In this document: positions 34,853-42,235 of the stretch, piece by piece
Numbering within the stretch: position 1 is the stretch's first letter
Layout of the letters: each line of letters opens with the position of its first letter
Source: PHAA01 sp963665865
GTDB lineage: Bacteria; Bacillota; Syntrophomonadia; Syntrophomonadales; Syntrophomonadaceae
NCBI GenBank assembly: GCA_963665865.2
Contig: CAXXWF010000001.1
Coordinates: forward strand, 3,348,001 to 3,412,000
Direction: 5' to 3'
Length of the DNA stretch: 64,000 nucleotides
Position numbers and translations under genes: made by a program
Notes under the pieces: model-generated
What the model saw: the letters and a program-made list of their open reading frames with translations, nothing else
The model's database searches: none
Told to the model about the DNA's origin: nothing

Positions 34853-35338
34853 TTATTTTTCAACCTTTAATATCTTATATTTGATAATCCCGGCTGGGGC
34901 CTCAACTGCTACCGTGGTCTTGACGGTTTTACCCATGATAGCTTTGCCAACCGGCGATTCATCGGATATCTTACCATCCTTTAACTTGGATTCCACGGAA
35001 GAAACCAGGGTCACTAACACTTCCCGACCCGATTTCATTTCTTTCAGTCTAACCCGCGACCCTAGTGAAACCACGTCGGTGCGGATTTCTCCATCTTCCA
35101 TCAAACGAGCTTTTTTAAGCGTCTTTTCCAGGGTCAGAATTCTGCCCTCGATAAAGGCCTGCTCATTTTTGGCGTCTTCATATTCCGAGTTCTCGGAAAT
35201 GTCGCCAAAGGCTATGGCTTGTTTGATGCGCTCTGCAACCTCTTCGCGCCGGGATGATTTCAGGATTTCCAGTTCGTTTTCCAGTTTCTCCAGCCCTTCT
35301 TTGGTAAGTACTATTTCTCTTTCTTCTTTCTCGGCCAT
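34853..35338 (-). CDS. greA: Transcription elongation factor GreA
   Basis: A 161-residue Gre factor that rescues backtracked RNA polymerase by stimulating RNA cleavage. The N-terminal coiled coil contains LTKEGLEKLENELEIL and FGDISENSEYEDAKNEQ, whose acidic tip residues chelate Mg2+ at the polymerase active site. The C-terminal globular part has SPVGKAIMGKTVKTTVAVEAPAG. The start is ATG behind AGGAGAGA. The leader (35339-35400) contains a 7-base inverted repeat cctgtaa/ttacagg of unclear meaning. Confidence 0.97.
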   Translation of the reverse strand: MAEKEEREIVLTKEGLEKLENELEILKSSRREEVAERIKQAIAFGDISENSEYEDAKNEQAFIEGRILTLEKTLKKARLMEDGEIRTDVVSLGSRVRLKEMKSGREVLVTLVSSVESKLKDGKISDESPVGKAIMGKTVKTTVAVEAPAGIIKYKILKVEK

Positions 35339-35461
35339 TTTATCTCTCCTAACATAAATGTCCTGTAAAACTCGCTCTTCCGATGTCTTACAGGCATATA
35401 ATAATACAAACTTAACTTTCGCAGTAAACGAATACTGCGCCGTAATAAGGGAACGGTTCTA

Positions 35462-35533
35462 TGTCATCCTGAGTATCAACGAAGGATCTTACCATAATCG
35501 TGGGGAAGATTCTTCACTTCGTTCAGAATGACA
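35462..35533. repeat. Full-length 'TGTCATCCTGAG' palindromic element
   Basis: 72 bases with inverted ends: TGTCATCCTGAG...aacgaaggatct on the left and agattcttcacttcgttcagaatgaca on the right. It is the best complete copy with both ends, in the greA upstream region. Confidence 0.75.
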
Positions 35534-35631
35534 ACTATTCTCCTGTCGCATCATCTGTCAACTGTGTAACTTAAAATACGGATTAAATCTTCTAAGTTTA
35601 TCCTATTGGCAATGAAATAATTATAGAGACC

Positions 35632-36546
35632 TCATAGACCCTTGTCAAGAAATGGTTCCCATAAACCCAGTTCCTGACCTGCCTCAATCATTTCCTGATG
35701 CAATTCACCTGTCGATGCTGCCTTGTTAAAATCTTCTTCTTCTCCATCATGGTCAATTTTTCCTGCTTGGGCCAGCAGACAAGTTTCTAAAATCGGGGCC
35801 AGGGTATGTAATTGCGAGCCCAGCCCTGCCACCCTCAAGACCTCTTCCAGTTCTGGAGCCAGGCCGCTGCGTTCATCATCGAGCCTTATATAGAAGGCAT
35901 CCGGCGAGGCCAGGGCCAACCTGCTGGAACGAGGTTCAACCGATATGATCAGATCCCCTTTGCTCCAGTTCTGAGGATTTAGATAACTGTTGCTAACCGC
36001 CAGACCCTCTTCATATAATAGGCGGTATGCCATGATTTCATACCTGACCGGGTAATAATTTTGCACTGATATGGGAATTTTGTAACGGGAAATAGTATTT
36101 ATTAACGGTTCAATTTGGGGAATATCTCCCACCAGGATAAGTTTCTTAATATCGTGTCGGGAAATCATTCCATTTATCAGTACGGCAGCTAGGACGCTTA
36201 TGAATTGATCTCCAAAAATTACTGGGAAACGGGGCTCCTGGGCTGAGAAGATTTCCATCAACCTGCGATCCACTCCCATGCGGGGAAGTTCATACTCATC
36301 CAGAATAGCTTCAGTTTTCTCTATCATAAAACCGCGATTGTCTTGATTCAATATGCTCCAATTGCCCTCCCCCAGCGGCAGCATAACATTACAGCCTTTC
36401 AGACCCATTCTGCCGAAGTTTATAAGCCGTTCGACCCGCGGGGGGAAAAGAAAAGGGGCCAGCCTGTCCAGAAATGATTTCCGGGTGGCTAACCCCCTGC
36501 GGTTGTCCTCTCGCATATTGAAGAAGGCGAAGTCTAAATCAAGCAC
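35632..36546 (-). CDS. Hypothetical protein coupled to a quinate-dehydrogenase-like gene
   Basis: A 304-residue protein of no family I recognise. The GTG start overlaps the stop region of the upstream gene, with GGAG 7 bases before it. A strand-turn-helix pattern around DIKKLILVGDIPQIEPLINTI suggests a Rossmann-like nucleotide or sugar-phosphate binding core, followed by KGDLIISVEPRSSRLAL. The N-terminal FGRMGLKGCNVMLPLGEGNW resembles the substrate-lobe layout of shikimate-dehydrogenase-type folds. The C-terminus is acidic (DHDGEEEDFN). It forms one operon with 36539-37453 and probably the regulator at 37599-38129. Confidence 0.6.
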   Translation of the reverse strand: MLDLDFAFFNMREDNRRGLATRKSFLDRLAPFLFPPRVERLINFGRMGLKGCNVMLPLGEGNWSILNQDNRGFMIEKTEAILDEYELPRMGVDRRLMEIFSAQEPRFPVIFGDQFISVLAAVLINGMISRHDIKKLILVGDIPQIEPLINTISRYKIPISVQNYYPVRYEIMAYRLLYEEGLAVSNSYLNPQNWSKGDLIISVEPRSSRLALASPDAFYIRLDDERSGLAPELEEVLRVAGLGSQLHTLAPILETCLLAQAGKIDHDGEEEDFNKAASTGELHQEMIEAGQELGLWEPFLDKGL

Positions 36547-37453
36547 TCATAGTCTCCAAATCAATTACTCCCGGTTTCATGTTGAGCTCCTTCAGCATTG
36601 CATAGTAATTCTCAGGCTTGATCTGATCAATCGGTTTGCCCATCAAGCATACGATTAAGGCCTCAATCACGTTGGTGCCGAAGGAACGCCCCCCCATATC
36701 CGGGGTGGTGGTAATTACCTTGCTTATACCCCTCTGTTTGAGAAGTACCAGATCTTCGTGGGTAGTTGTATTGGTAATGACGATTTTGCCAAGCAGTCTT
36801 TCCGGCAGGTAGCGACGAATGTATATAAAATCACCGGCTATAATGTCTGCGTTATAATAATATTTTGAGAATTTGGGGATTATGACTTCCTGTTTTTTTC
36901 CAGTGGGATAAAGCATATCGAAAGGCAGTCGTACCACAATAGGGGCGATGAGACTGCCGACCAACTGCAGGGTCTTTAAAGAATGCATCGGAATTGGCAC
37001 ACCGATGGTGTATATAAGGTCCCCCACGGTTAGCTTAGCTCCTACTTCTTCGAAGGCTTCCGCCATCCCAAAGCGGTCTATACCGCATACCATAAGGACG
37101 TTTTTGCCGCGCAGGTCACATATGCCATCCTTTTGCACATCCAGGATACATTTACGTTCCAGGGTGTTTTTTAGGCCGCTCCCGTCTACCATTGGGGTCT
37201 TCCGGGCTTCGACCATTAGTCTTTTGGCATCCTTGATGACATAGCGCTTGCCGCCTAGTTGTACATATAGGTCAATGCCCCCCATCCCGAAGGCATCCAC
37301 TTTACCATCCAGATCTCTGATAAGTTGTATCGCTTTGTCCCAGTCACCATCGGTGCCGATTCGCTCGATCCGAAATTTTTCACCCATGAATTCCGTTTCA
37401 AAGGCATGATCCCGCTTGGATGACCCCAGACTAACACTTACAATATGTTTCAC
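36539..37453 (-). CDS. Conserved protein often labelled 'quinate 5-dehydrogenase'-like
   Basis: A 304-residue protein. Proteins of this type in related clostridia carry the name quinate/shikimate dehydrogenase-like, but I see no experimentally based motif for that reaction. The N-terminus is IVSVSLGSSKRDH, and a glycine-rich strand lies in DAFGMGGIDLYVQLGGKRY. The Rossmann-like turn KNVLMVCGIDRFGMAEAFEEVG (about 117-138) and a late TPDMGGRSFGTNVIEALIV are conserved-looking blocks. It starts with GTG after AAGGGGGCTTAG. Its stop overlaps the next GTG by a few bases. The role is unknown. Confidence 0.65.
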   Translation of the reverse strand: MKHIVSVSLGSSKRDHAFETEFMGEKFRIERIGTDGDWDKAIQLIRDLDGKVDAFGMGGIDLYVQLGGKRYVIKDAKRLMVEARKTPMVDGSGLKNTLERKCILDVQKDGICDLRGKNVLMVCGIDRFGMAEAFEEVGAKLTVGDLIYTIGVPIPMHSLKTLQLVGSLIAPIVVRLPFDMLYPTGKKQEVIIPKFSKYYYNADIIAGDFIYIRRYLPERLLGKIVITNTTTHEDLVLLKQRGISKVITTTPDMGGRSFGTNVIEALIVCLMGKPIDQIKPENYYAMLKELNMKPGVIDLETMSA

Positions 37454-37510
37454 AACTAAGCCCCCTTATGTTTTGGTTAAATAGCCGCTGGAGCAATTAC
37501 CAGCGGGTTT

Positions 37511-37555
37511 GGGACAAGGGGGACAGGTCCGTTGTCCCACTAACGCTCAGGATGA
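37511..37555. repeat. Word-flanked GGGGAC cassette fused to 'TGTCATCCTGAG' fragment
   Basis: gggacaa and ttgtccc arms surround gggggacaggtccg (37511-37538), immediately followed by taacgctcaggatga, the end of the second repeat family. It lies between the regulator and the quinate-dehydrogenase-like gene. Confidence 0.65.
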
Positions 37556-37598
37556 ACCCTCCTGGGAAGCAAGGTGACCTGCCCACTCTAAAAGCCTT

Positions 37599-38129
37599 CT
37601 ACCGGGCAGATTTAATGGATCTTAAAATTTTGCGAATTTCCATAGGATCCACCCATTTGTCTTCAGTTATAGGCGAGATTCCAATTTCCAGTGAGATTAC
37701 CTCACCCTCAAGCATGTTCTCAATCAATTTTAGGCGTTGATCCGAACCTATCGCTATAACTACTTCATAATTGTGCATCCGGGCAATCAAATCCATGAGT
37801 TCGTTAAGCATCTGTTTACCCGAGCGTTGTTCAACGAAATCCAGCCTTTCCTTTTCCGTCATCAGCAGTATGAAGTCTACGCCTTCTTTTTCCAGGATAT
37901 CTTGAATTTCCTGCTTGTTAATTATTGGAAAACCGATACAGGCTATAGTCTTGCCTTTACGCAATTCCCCTATACCTTCCAGGCGGGAAATGAAGGTGCG
38001 GTCAACCGAAAGACGCTCGGCTACCTCCTGCTGCGATAATCCCCGGGCCCTCAATTGCAGAATTTTTGTGATCGTATTGTTGATTTTTTGGTGGCTGATA
38101 ATTTTGTCCTGGATGCGTATATAATCCAT
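37599..38129 (-). CDS. XRE-type helix-turn-helix regulator with unknown C-terminal domain
   Basis: A 176-residue protein. Residues about 20-58 form a clear HTH (LRARGLSQQEVAERLSVDRT then FISRLEGIGELRKGK). A conserved-looking alpha/beta domain follows: KTIACIGFPIINKQEIQ, DFILLMTEKERLDFV, YEVVIAIGSDQRLKLIENML. This second part may sense a ligand. It starts with ATG behind GAGGTGAAT. It is transcribed toward the two conserved genes at 36539 and 35632 and is therefore the likely regulator of that small locus; repeat DNA of about 145 bases lies between. The effector is unknown. Confidence 0.75.
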   Translation of the reverse strand: MDYIRIQDKIISHQKINNTITKILQLRARGLSQQEVAERLSVDRTFISRLEGIGELRKGKTIACIGFPIINKQEIQDILEKEGVDFILLMTEKERLDFVEQRSGKQMLNELMDLIARMHNYEVVIAIGSDQRLKLIENMLEGEVISLEIGISPITEDKWVDPMEIRKILRSIKSAR

Positions 38130-38223
38130 AATTCACCTCTTGAGCACAATCTTGTGTACATTATTGGAAAAATTATAGCACCATCCGAAGGACAATGCTA
38201 GTTAGTAGAAACGATTCACGCTG

Positions 38224-38258
38224 AGATGGGACAATGGACCTGTCCCCTTGTCCCATCT
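38224..38258. repeat. Word-flanked GGGGAC cassette, 11-bp arms
   Basis: agatgggacaa (38224-38234) and ttgtcccatct (38248-38258) are perfect inverted arms around tggacctgtcccc. It is in the regulator–dusB gap. Confidence 0.75.
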
Positions 38259-38306
38259 GATTTACGCTGATTTGGATAATAAAAGAATTGTCAAGGGACG
38301 GTTTCG

Positions 38307-38383
38307 TGTCATCCTGAGCGTCAGCGAAGGATCTTACTCCTCACCGTAGGAAAGATTCCCCCTACGGGGACTACTGATGTGCG
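38307..38383. repeat. Copy of the 'TGTCATCCTGAG' element with TAGTCCCCG module
   Basis: tgtcatcctgagcgtcagcg, then aaggatcttactcctcaccg and taggaaagattccccctacg, then gggactactgatgtgcg. The inverse matches 29463-29537 and 43980-44051 over most of its length, so these three share a longer module than the simple palindromic copies. Confidence 0.7.
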
Positions 38384-38399
38384 ACAGATGGGGACAGTT

Positions 38400-39365
38400 C
38401 TATCGTTCCACTTGTGATGTTCTCATAATTTTCAGTATTTCTTCCTTGGTGGTGGCCTGGTTTATCATGGTTCGGATCTGAGCCGCACCCGGTCTCCCCT
38501 TTATGTACCACGCTAGTTGTTTGCGCATTTCACGCAGCGCTACCCATTCACCTTTAAATCTAATGGCTAGTTCCAAATGCTGCAGGGCCACTTCCAGTCT
38601 TTCCTCATGGGTGGGAGGGGGCAAGATTTGGCCAGTGCTTAGCAACTCTACGGTCTCCCGTATGAGGAAGGGGTTCCCCATAGCCGCCCGGCCAATCATT
38701 ATCGCGTCACAGCCGGTTTCGTGCAGCATCCGCTGCGCATCAGCCGCACTATGTATGTCGCCATTTCCAATCACCGGTATGTGGACCATCTCTTTAACGG
38801 TTTTTATCATCGGCCAATCGGCCTGACCGGAGAAAAATTGCATTCGGCTGCGCGGGTGCAGGGTAATGGCTGCGGCTCCTTCTTCCTCAGCTGCTGCCGC
38901 CAGTTCTAAACAGCTCAAGTCTGATTCGCCCCAGCCTTTTCTCATTTTAACAGTTACCGGCACTCTTACGGCTGCCACGACCGTACGGATTATTTGTCGG
39001 CAGCGAGGTATATCCAGCATCAGGGCCGCCCCTTCCCCGTTCTTAACTATCTTGGGAGTTGGACAGCCCATGTTTATGTCTATTATATCTGCACCCAGGT
39101 CTTGTACAATGCAGGCTGCTTGGCCCATGGTTTCCGGATCAGAGCCAAATATCTGTACCGCGACCGGCCGTTTCTCTTCCGTCGTATCCGCAATCCGCTG
39201 GGTGCGGCTCTGCCCATATATCAGCCCCATATCACTGATCATCTCAGTAAATACCAGCCCGCAGCCAAAGGATTTGGCAATAATGCGAAAGGCGCGATCG
39301 GTAACCCCAGCCATGGGAGCCAAAATTACCTGGTTAGCTATCTCTACATTTCCTATTAAGAACAT
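38400..39365 (-). CDS. dusB: tRNA-dihydrouridine synthase B
   Basis: A 321-residue FMN-dependent TIM-barrel enzyme that reduces specific uridines of tRNA to dihydrouridine. The N-terminal VILAPMAGVTDRAFRI binds FMN. The catalytic Cys is C101 in DINMGCPTPKIVKNGEG, VTVKMRKGW follows, and the phosphate-binding loop is DAIMIGRAAMGNPFLI. The length and end are typical. It begins 3 bases after coaX with GGGGGTAACC as ribosome site. A link with coaX is common in Firmicutes. Confidence 0.95.
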   Translation of the reverse strand: MFLIGNVEIANQVILAPMAGVTDRAFRIIAKSFGCGLVFTEMISDMGLIYGQSRTQRIADTTEEKRPVAVQIFGSDPETMGQAACIVQDLGADIIDINMGCPTPKIVKNGEGAALMLDIPRCRQIIRTVVAAVRVPVTVKMRKGWGESDLSCLELAAAAEEEGAAAITLHPRSRMQFFSGQADWPMIKTVKEMVHIPVIGNGDIHSAADAQRMLHETGCDAIMIGRAAMGNPFLIRETVELLSTGQILPPPTHEERLEVALQHLELAIRFKGEWVALREMRKQLAWYIKGRPGAAQIRTMINQATTKEEILKIMRTSQVER

Positions 39366-39368
39366 GGG

Positions 39369-40136
39369 TTACCCCCGGTTTAATTCATAAATCATACGGA
39401 GCCCTTCCAGGGTAAGAAATTCATCAATAATGTCTATAGTACTAGTCTCGCGGGCAATTATATGTGCCAGTCCTCCAGTTGCTATAACCCTGGGAACGCC
39501 GTTAATTTCGTTCTTCATACGATTAATAATACCTTCAACCTGGCCGACAAAGCCGTACATGATACCTACCTGCATGCTCATTACGGTGTTTTTGCCAATA
39601 ACGCTCTTGGGTACAGTTAATTCTATCCGGGGCAGCTTGGAGGCCCGGTTCACCAAGGCCTCGGTTGATATTCTTATACCGGGCGCAATCGCCCCACCCA
39701 GGTATTCGCCTGCTTCGTTCACCACACAGAAGGTGGTAGCAGTACCAAAATCGACAATAATCAAGGGGCCGCCATATTTATGAAAGGCAGCCACTGCATT
39801 TACGACCCGATCTGCCCCTACTTCACGAGGATTATCATATTTTAAGGCTACACCGGTCTTTATCCCTGGACCTACTACTAATGGTTTGCAGGAGAAATAA
39901 CGCTCACTCATCCAATCCAGTTCCATCATCAGGGTTGGTACTACTGAAGATATTACCACCGCATCGACGGATTGCATGGAAAGGCCGTGATAGTGAAAAA
40001 GGGAGTTCAGCATCATGCCGTATTCGTCGGAAGTGCGCAGGGTATCGGTCCTTACCCGCCAATGAGTCAGCAGGTTTTCCCTTTCATATACCCCGATCAC
40101 AATGTTGGTGTTGCCTACATCAAATACCAGTATCAT
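39369..40136 (-). CDS. coaX: Type III pantothenate kinase
   Basis: A 255-residue ASKHA-fold kinase that phosphorylates pantothenate, the first step to CoA. The P-loop-like VFDVGNTNIVIGVY is at residues 4-17; the other marks are VGPGIKTGVALKYDNPREVGADRVVNAVAA in segments and IIVDFGTATTF. ATG at 40136 follows GGGAGGGAAG and is preferred over an upstream start that would overlap the peptidase gene. Together with panD, panC and panB a few genes upstream, it makes most of the pantothenate-to-CoA entry route local. Confidence 0.95.
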   Translation of the reverse strand: MILVFDVGNTNIVIGVYERENLLTHWRVRTDTLRTSDEYGMMLNSLFHYHGLSMQSVDAVVISSVVPTLMMELDWMSERYFSCKPLVVGPGIKTGVALKYDNPREVGADRVVNAVAAFHKYGGPLIIVDFGTATTFCVVNEAGEYLGGAIAPGIRISTEALVNRASKLPRIELTVPKSVIGKNTVMSMQVGIMYGFVGQVEGIINRMKNEINGVPRVIATGGLAHIIARETSTIDIIDEFLTLEGLRMIYELNRG

Positions 40137-40161
40137 GTTCTTCCCTCCCGAGTTCTTTTTG

Positions 40162-41115
40162 TCAATCTCTAGAGCAGCGATAACCCTGAATAGTCTCGGC
40201 AGCATATATTGCCCGCAGAACTGCCTGGGACAGCACTTTAGCGGCCAGGCAGCCTACCATGCTGACATCGGCAGACATGCCGCCGGTGCACAACGCAAAT
40301 ACTGTATCTCCATCCATCATGGTATGAATAGGGTTAATTACCCGAGCCAAACCGTCGTGAGCCATCTGGGCTACTTTGGTCATGCTATTTTTATCAAGGT
40401 TAGCATTACAGGCAATAACGGCTAAGGTTGTATTAGTCGACATACCCGTGGTACCGGCAGCCATGGATTGCATCCAGGCTTTCTCCGTCCCCATGAAACT
40501 TCGTTCTTCATCAGCACGCACTCCGGCGATGATTTTTCCATGCTCATTTATCACATCGCCAAATGCGTTAACCGTTACAATAGCTCCTACGGTAAGGCCA
40601 TTTTCCAAGGTAATTGACCAGCTTCCCAGCCCACCTTTGGTGCAAGATGCGTAACCCCGTATTTTACCTACCGTAGCACCCGCCCCAGCACCTACATTAC
40701 CTTCCCTGACATGAGTCCCGGCTTCCTGAGCGGCCAGGTAACCCATTTGCTTATCTGGCCGTATCCGAGAGCTGCCGACGGCCAGGTCATATATTACCGC
40801 GGCAGGTACGATGGGTACAACGGCAGGTCCAGTTTGATGCCCTATTCCCAGCTCCTCCAGGTATTGCATAACTCCACCCGCGGCATCCAGCCCGTACGCA
40901 CTACCTCCAGTAAGTACAACCGCATGTACCCGGTCTACCATGTTTATGGGGGCCAGACCATCAGTTTCACGTGTACCTGGAGCCGAGCCCCGGACATCCA
41001 CTCCGCAGACTGCCCCATCCCTGCCCGTAAGTATGACGGTGCAGCCGGTCAAAGCCTCTAGATCTTCCCTTGAACCTACGGTAACCCCTTGTACATCCGT
41101 AATAGAATTAGCCAA
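40162..41115 (-). CDS. P1/S58-family self-processing aminopeptidase (DmpA/NylC-like)
   Basis: A 317-residue N-terminal-nucleophile hydrolase of the DmpA fold. Landmarks are VLTGGSAYGLDAAGGVMQYL, REGNVGAGAGATVGKI and ASCTKGGLGSWS. The TGMSTNTTLAVIACNA block holds the predicted autocleavage site between Asn228 and Thr229, which would free Thr as nucleophile. Members cleave N-terminal D- or beta-amino-acid peptides, or cyclic and oligomeric amides. Its start is TTG after GGAGGAATAAC. It lies between coaX and nadC. The natural substrate is unknown; a link to pantothenate (a beta-alanine amide) is only speculation from the neighbours. Confidence 0.85.
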   Translation of the reverse strand: MANSITDVQGVTVGSREDLEALTGCTVILTGRDGAVCGVDVRGSAPGTRETDGLAPINMVDRVHAVVLTGGSAYGLDAAGGVMQYLEELGIGHQTGPAVVPIVPAAVIYDLAVGSSRIRPDKQMGYLAAQEAGTHVREGNVGAGAGATVGKIRGYASCTKGGLGSWSITLENGLTVGAIVTVNAFGDVINEHGKIIAGVRADEERSFMGTEKAWMQSMAAGTTGMSTNTTLAVIACNANLDKNSMTKVAQMAHDGLARVINPIHTMMDGDTVFALCTGGMSADVSMVGCLAAKVLSQAVLRAIYAAETIQGYRCSRD

Positions 41116-41153
41116 AAGTTATTCCTCCAGGTTTATTAGTTGAGCCTCGATGG

Positions 41154-41196
41154 CCGCGGGACAAGGGGACAGGTCCACTGTCCCCTTGTCCCGCGG
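41154..41196. repeat. Word-flanked GGGGAC cassette, perfect 18-bp arms
   Basis: ccgcgggacaaggggaca (41154-41171) and tgtccccttgtcccgcgg (41179-41196) pair perfectly with a 7-base loop ggtccac. The arms here extend into the GGGGAC core itself. It lies between nadC and the peptidase gene and could act as an intrinsic hairpin. Confidence 0.8.
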
Positions 41197-41213
41197 AACC
41201 GTCCTCTTTTGCT

Positions 41214-42053
41214 TCAGTCTGTTGCAATGATATCGAAGCTGATGTCCAGGCTGGATACGGCGTGGGTCAGGGCACCCATTGATATAAAGTCCACCCCGGT
41301 TCTGGCCACATCGGCCAGATTACCTTCGTTAATCCCGCCGGAAGCTTCCAAGAGAGCTTGCCCATCCGTGATTTTGACGGCTTCGATCATTTCGTATATG
41401 TCCATATTATCTAGCATGATAATATCAGCTTGAGCTTGCAGAGCTTCCCGCAGCTGCTCTATGGTCTCTACTTCCACCTCTATTTTGATGGTATGGGGTA
41501 CTTTCTGCCGGGCGGCAGAGACGGCTTGCTGAATACTGCCTACGGCCTGGATGTGGTTATCTTTTATCATTACTCCATCAAATAGACCAAAGCGGTGGTT
41601 GCGGGCTCCACCTATCCCTACCGCATATTTTTCCAGAACCCGCAATCCCGGGGTGGTCTTTCTGGTATCCAGGAGCTCAGCTGAGCTATATTTGATCAGA
41701 TCCACCATTTTTCTGGTTTTGCTGGCTACACCGGAAAGTCTTTGCAGGAAGTTGAGGGCGGTGCGCTCACCAGTGAGCAAGGTCCTGGTTTTACCCCTGA
41801 CCACAGCAATTACGTCACCAGGGATTATTGTCTCGCCATCATTCTTAAGTACCTTAAATTCAATTTTTGCATCAAGGTACGCGAATACAGCTTGACTTAC
41901 TTTTATACCCGCTACAATTCCGGGGGTTTTGGCAACGAATAGACCTCGGGATTCTTGCTCGGCGGGTATCAGGCTGAGGGTAGTTATGTCTCCGTAGCCT
42001 ATATCTTCTTCCAAAGCTCTTTTGATAAGGTCGTTAAGACCTAAGTATTCCAT
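41214..42053 (-). CDS. nadC: Nicotinate-nucleotide pyrophosphorylase (quinolinate phosphoribosyltransferase)
   Basis: A 279-residue enzyme that forms nicotinate mononucleotide from quinolinate and PRPP. The core signature is visible: LLDTRKTTPGLRVLEKYAV, GGARNHRFGLFDGVMIKDNH and DIIMLDNMDIYEM. The start is ATG after GGAGGTACAAAC. It is downstream of nadB with a repeat-filled gap of about 180 bases. nadA, usually next to these two, is not in this window. Confidence 0.95.
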   Translation of the reverse strand: MEYLGLNDLIKRALEEDIGYGDITTLSLIPAEQESRGLFVAKTPGIVAGIKVSQAVFAYLDAKIEFKVLKNDGETIIPGDVIAVVRGKTRTLLTGERTALNFLQRLSGVASKTRKMVDLIKYSSAELLDTRKTTPGLRVLEKYAVGIGGARNHRFGLFDGVMIKDNHIQAVGSIQQAVSAARQKVPHTIKIEVEVETIEQLREALQAQADIIMLDNMDIYEMIEAVKITDGQALLEASGGINEGNLADVARTGVDFISMGALTHAVSSLDISFDIIATD

Positions 42054-42091
42054 GTTTGTACCTCCTGTATGTTGCTAGAGACAGGTTCGGT

Positions 42092-42203
42092 TGGGACAAG
42101 GGGACAGGTCCAATGTCCCACTCTCAAACGGGCCTGGGACAATGGACCTGTCCCCTTGTCCCACGGTGAGGAGTAAGATCCTTCGCTGACGCTCAGGATG
42201 ACA
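42092..42203. repeat. Double GGGGAC cassette (29-bp inverted pair) followed by 'TGTCATCCTGAG' copy
   Basis: tgggacaaggggacaggtcc...aatgtccca (42092-42120) and tgggacaatggacctgtccc...cttgtccca (42135-42163) are near-perfect inverses. Each is itself bracketed by tgggaca/tgtccca. Directly attached is cggtgaggagtaagatcctt...ctcaggatgaca (42164-42203) of the second family. It occupies the nadB–nadC gap. Confidence 0.8.
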
Positions 42204-42235
42204 CACTTGACACGTACCCTTGTCACTTCCTTAAC

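Noticed and set aside
37511..42203. Possible CRISPR array from repeated short words
   Set aside because: Repeats are scattered between genes, inverted and of unequal spacing; there are no regular spacers and no cas genes.
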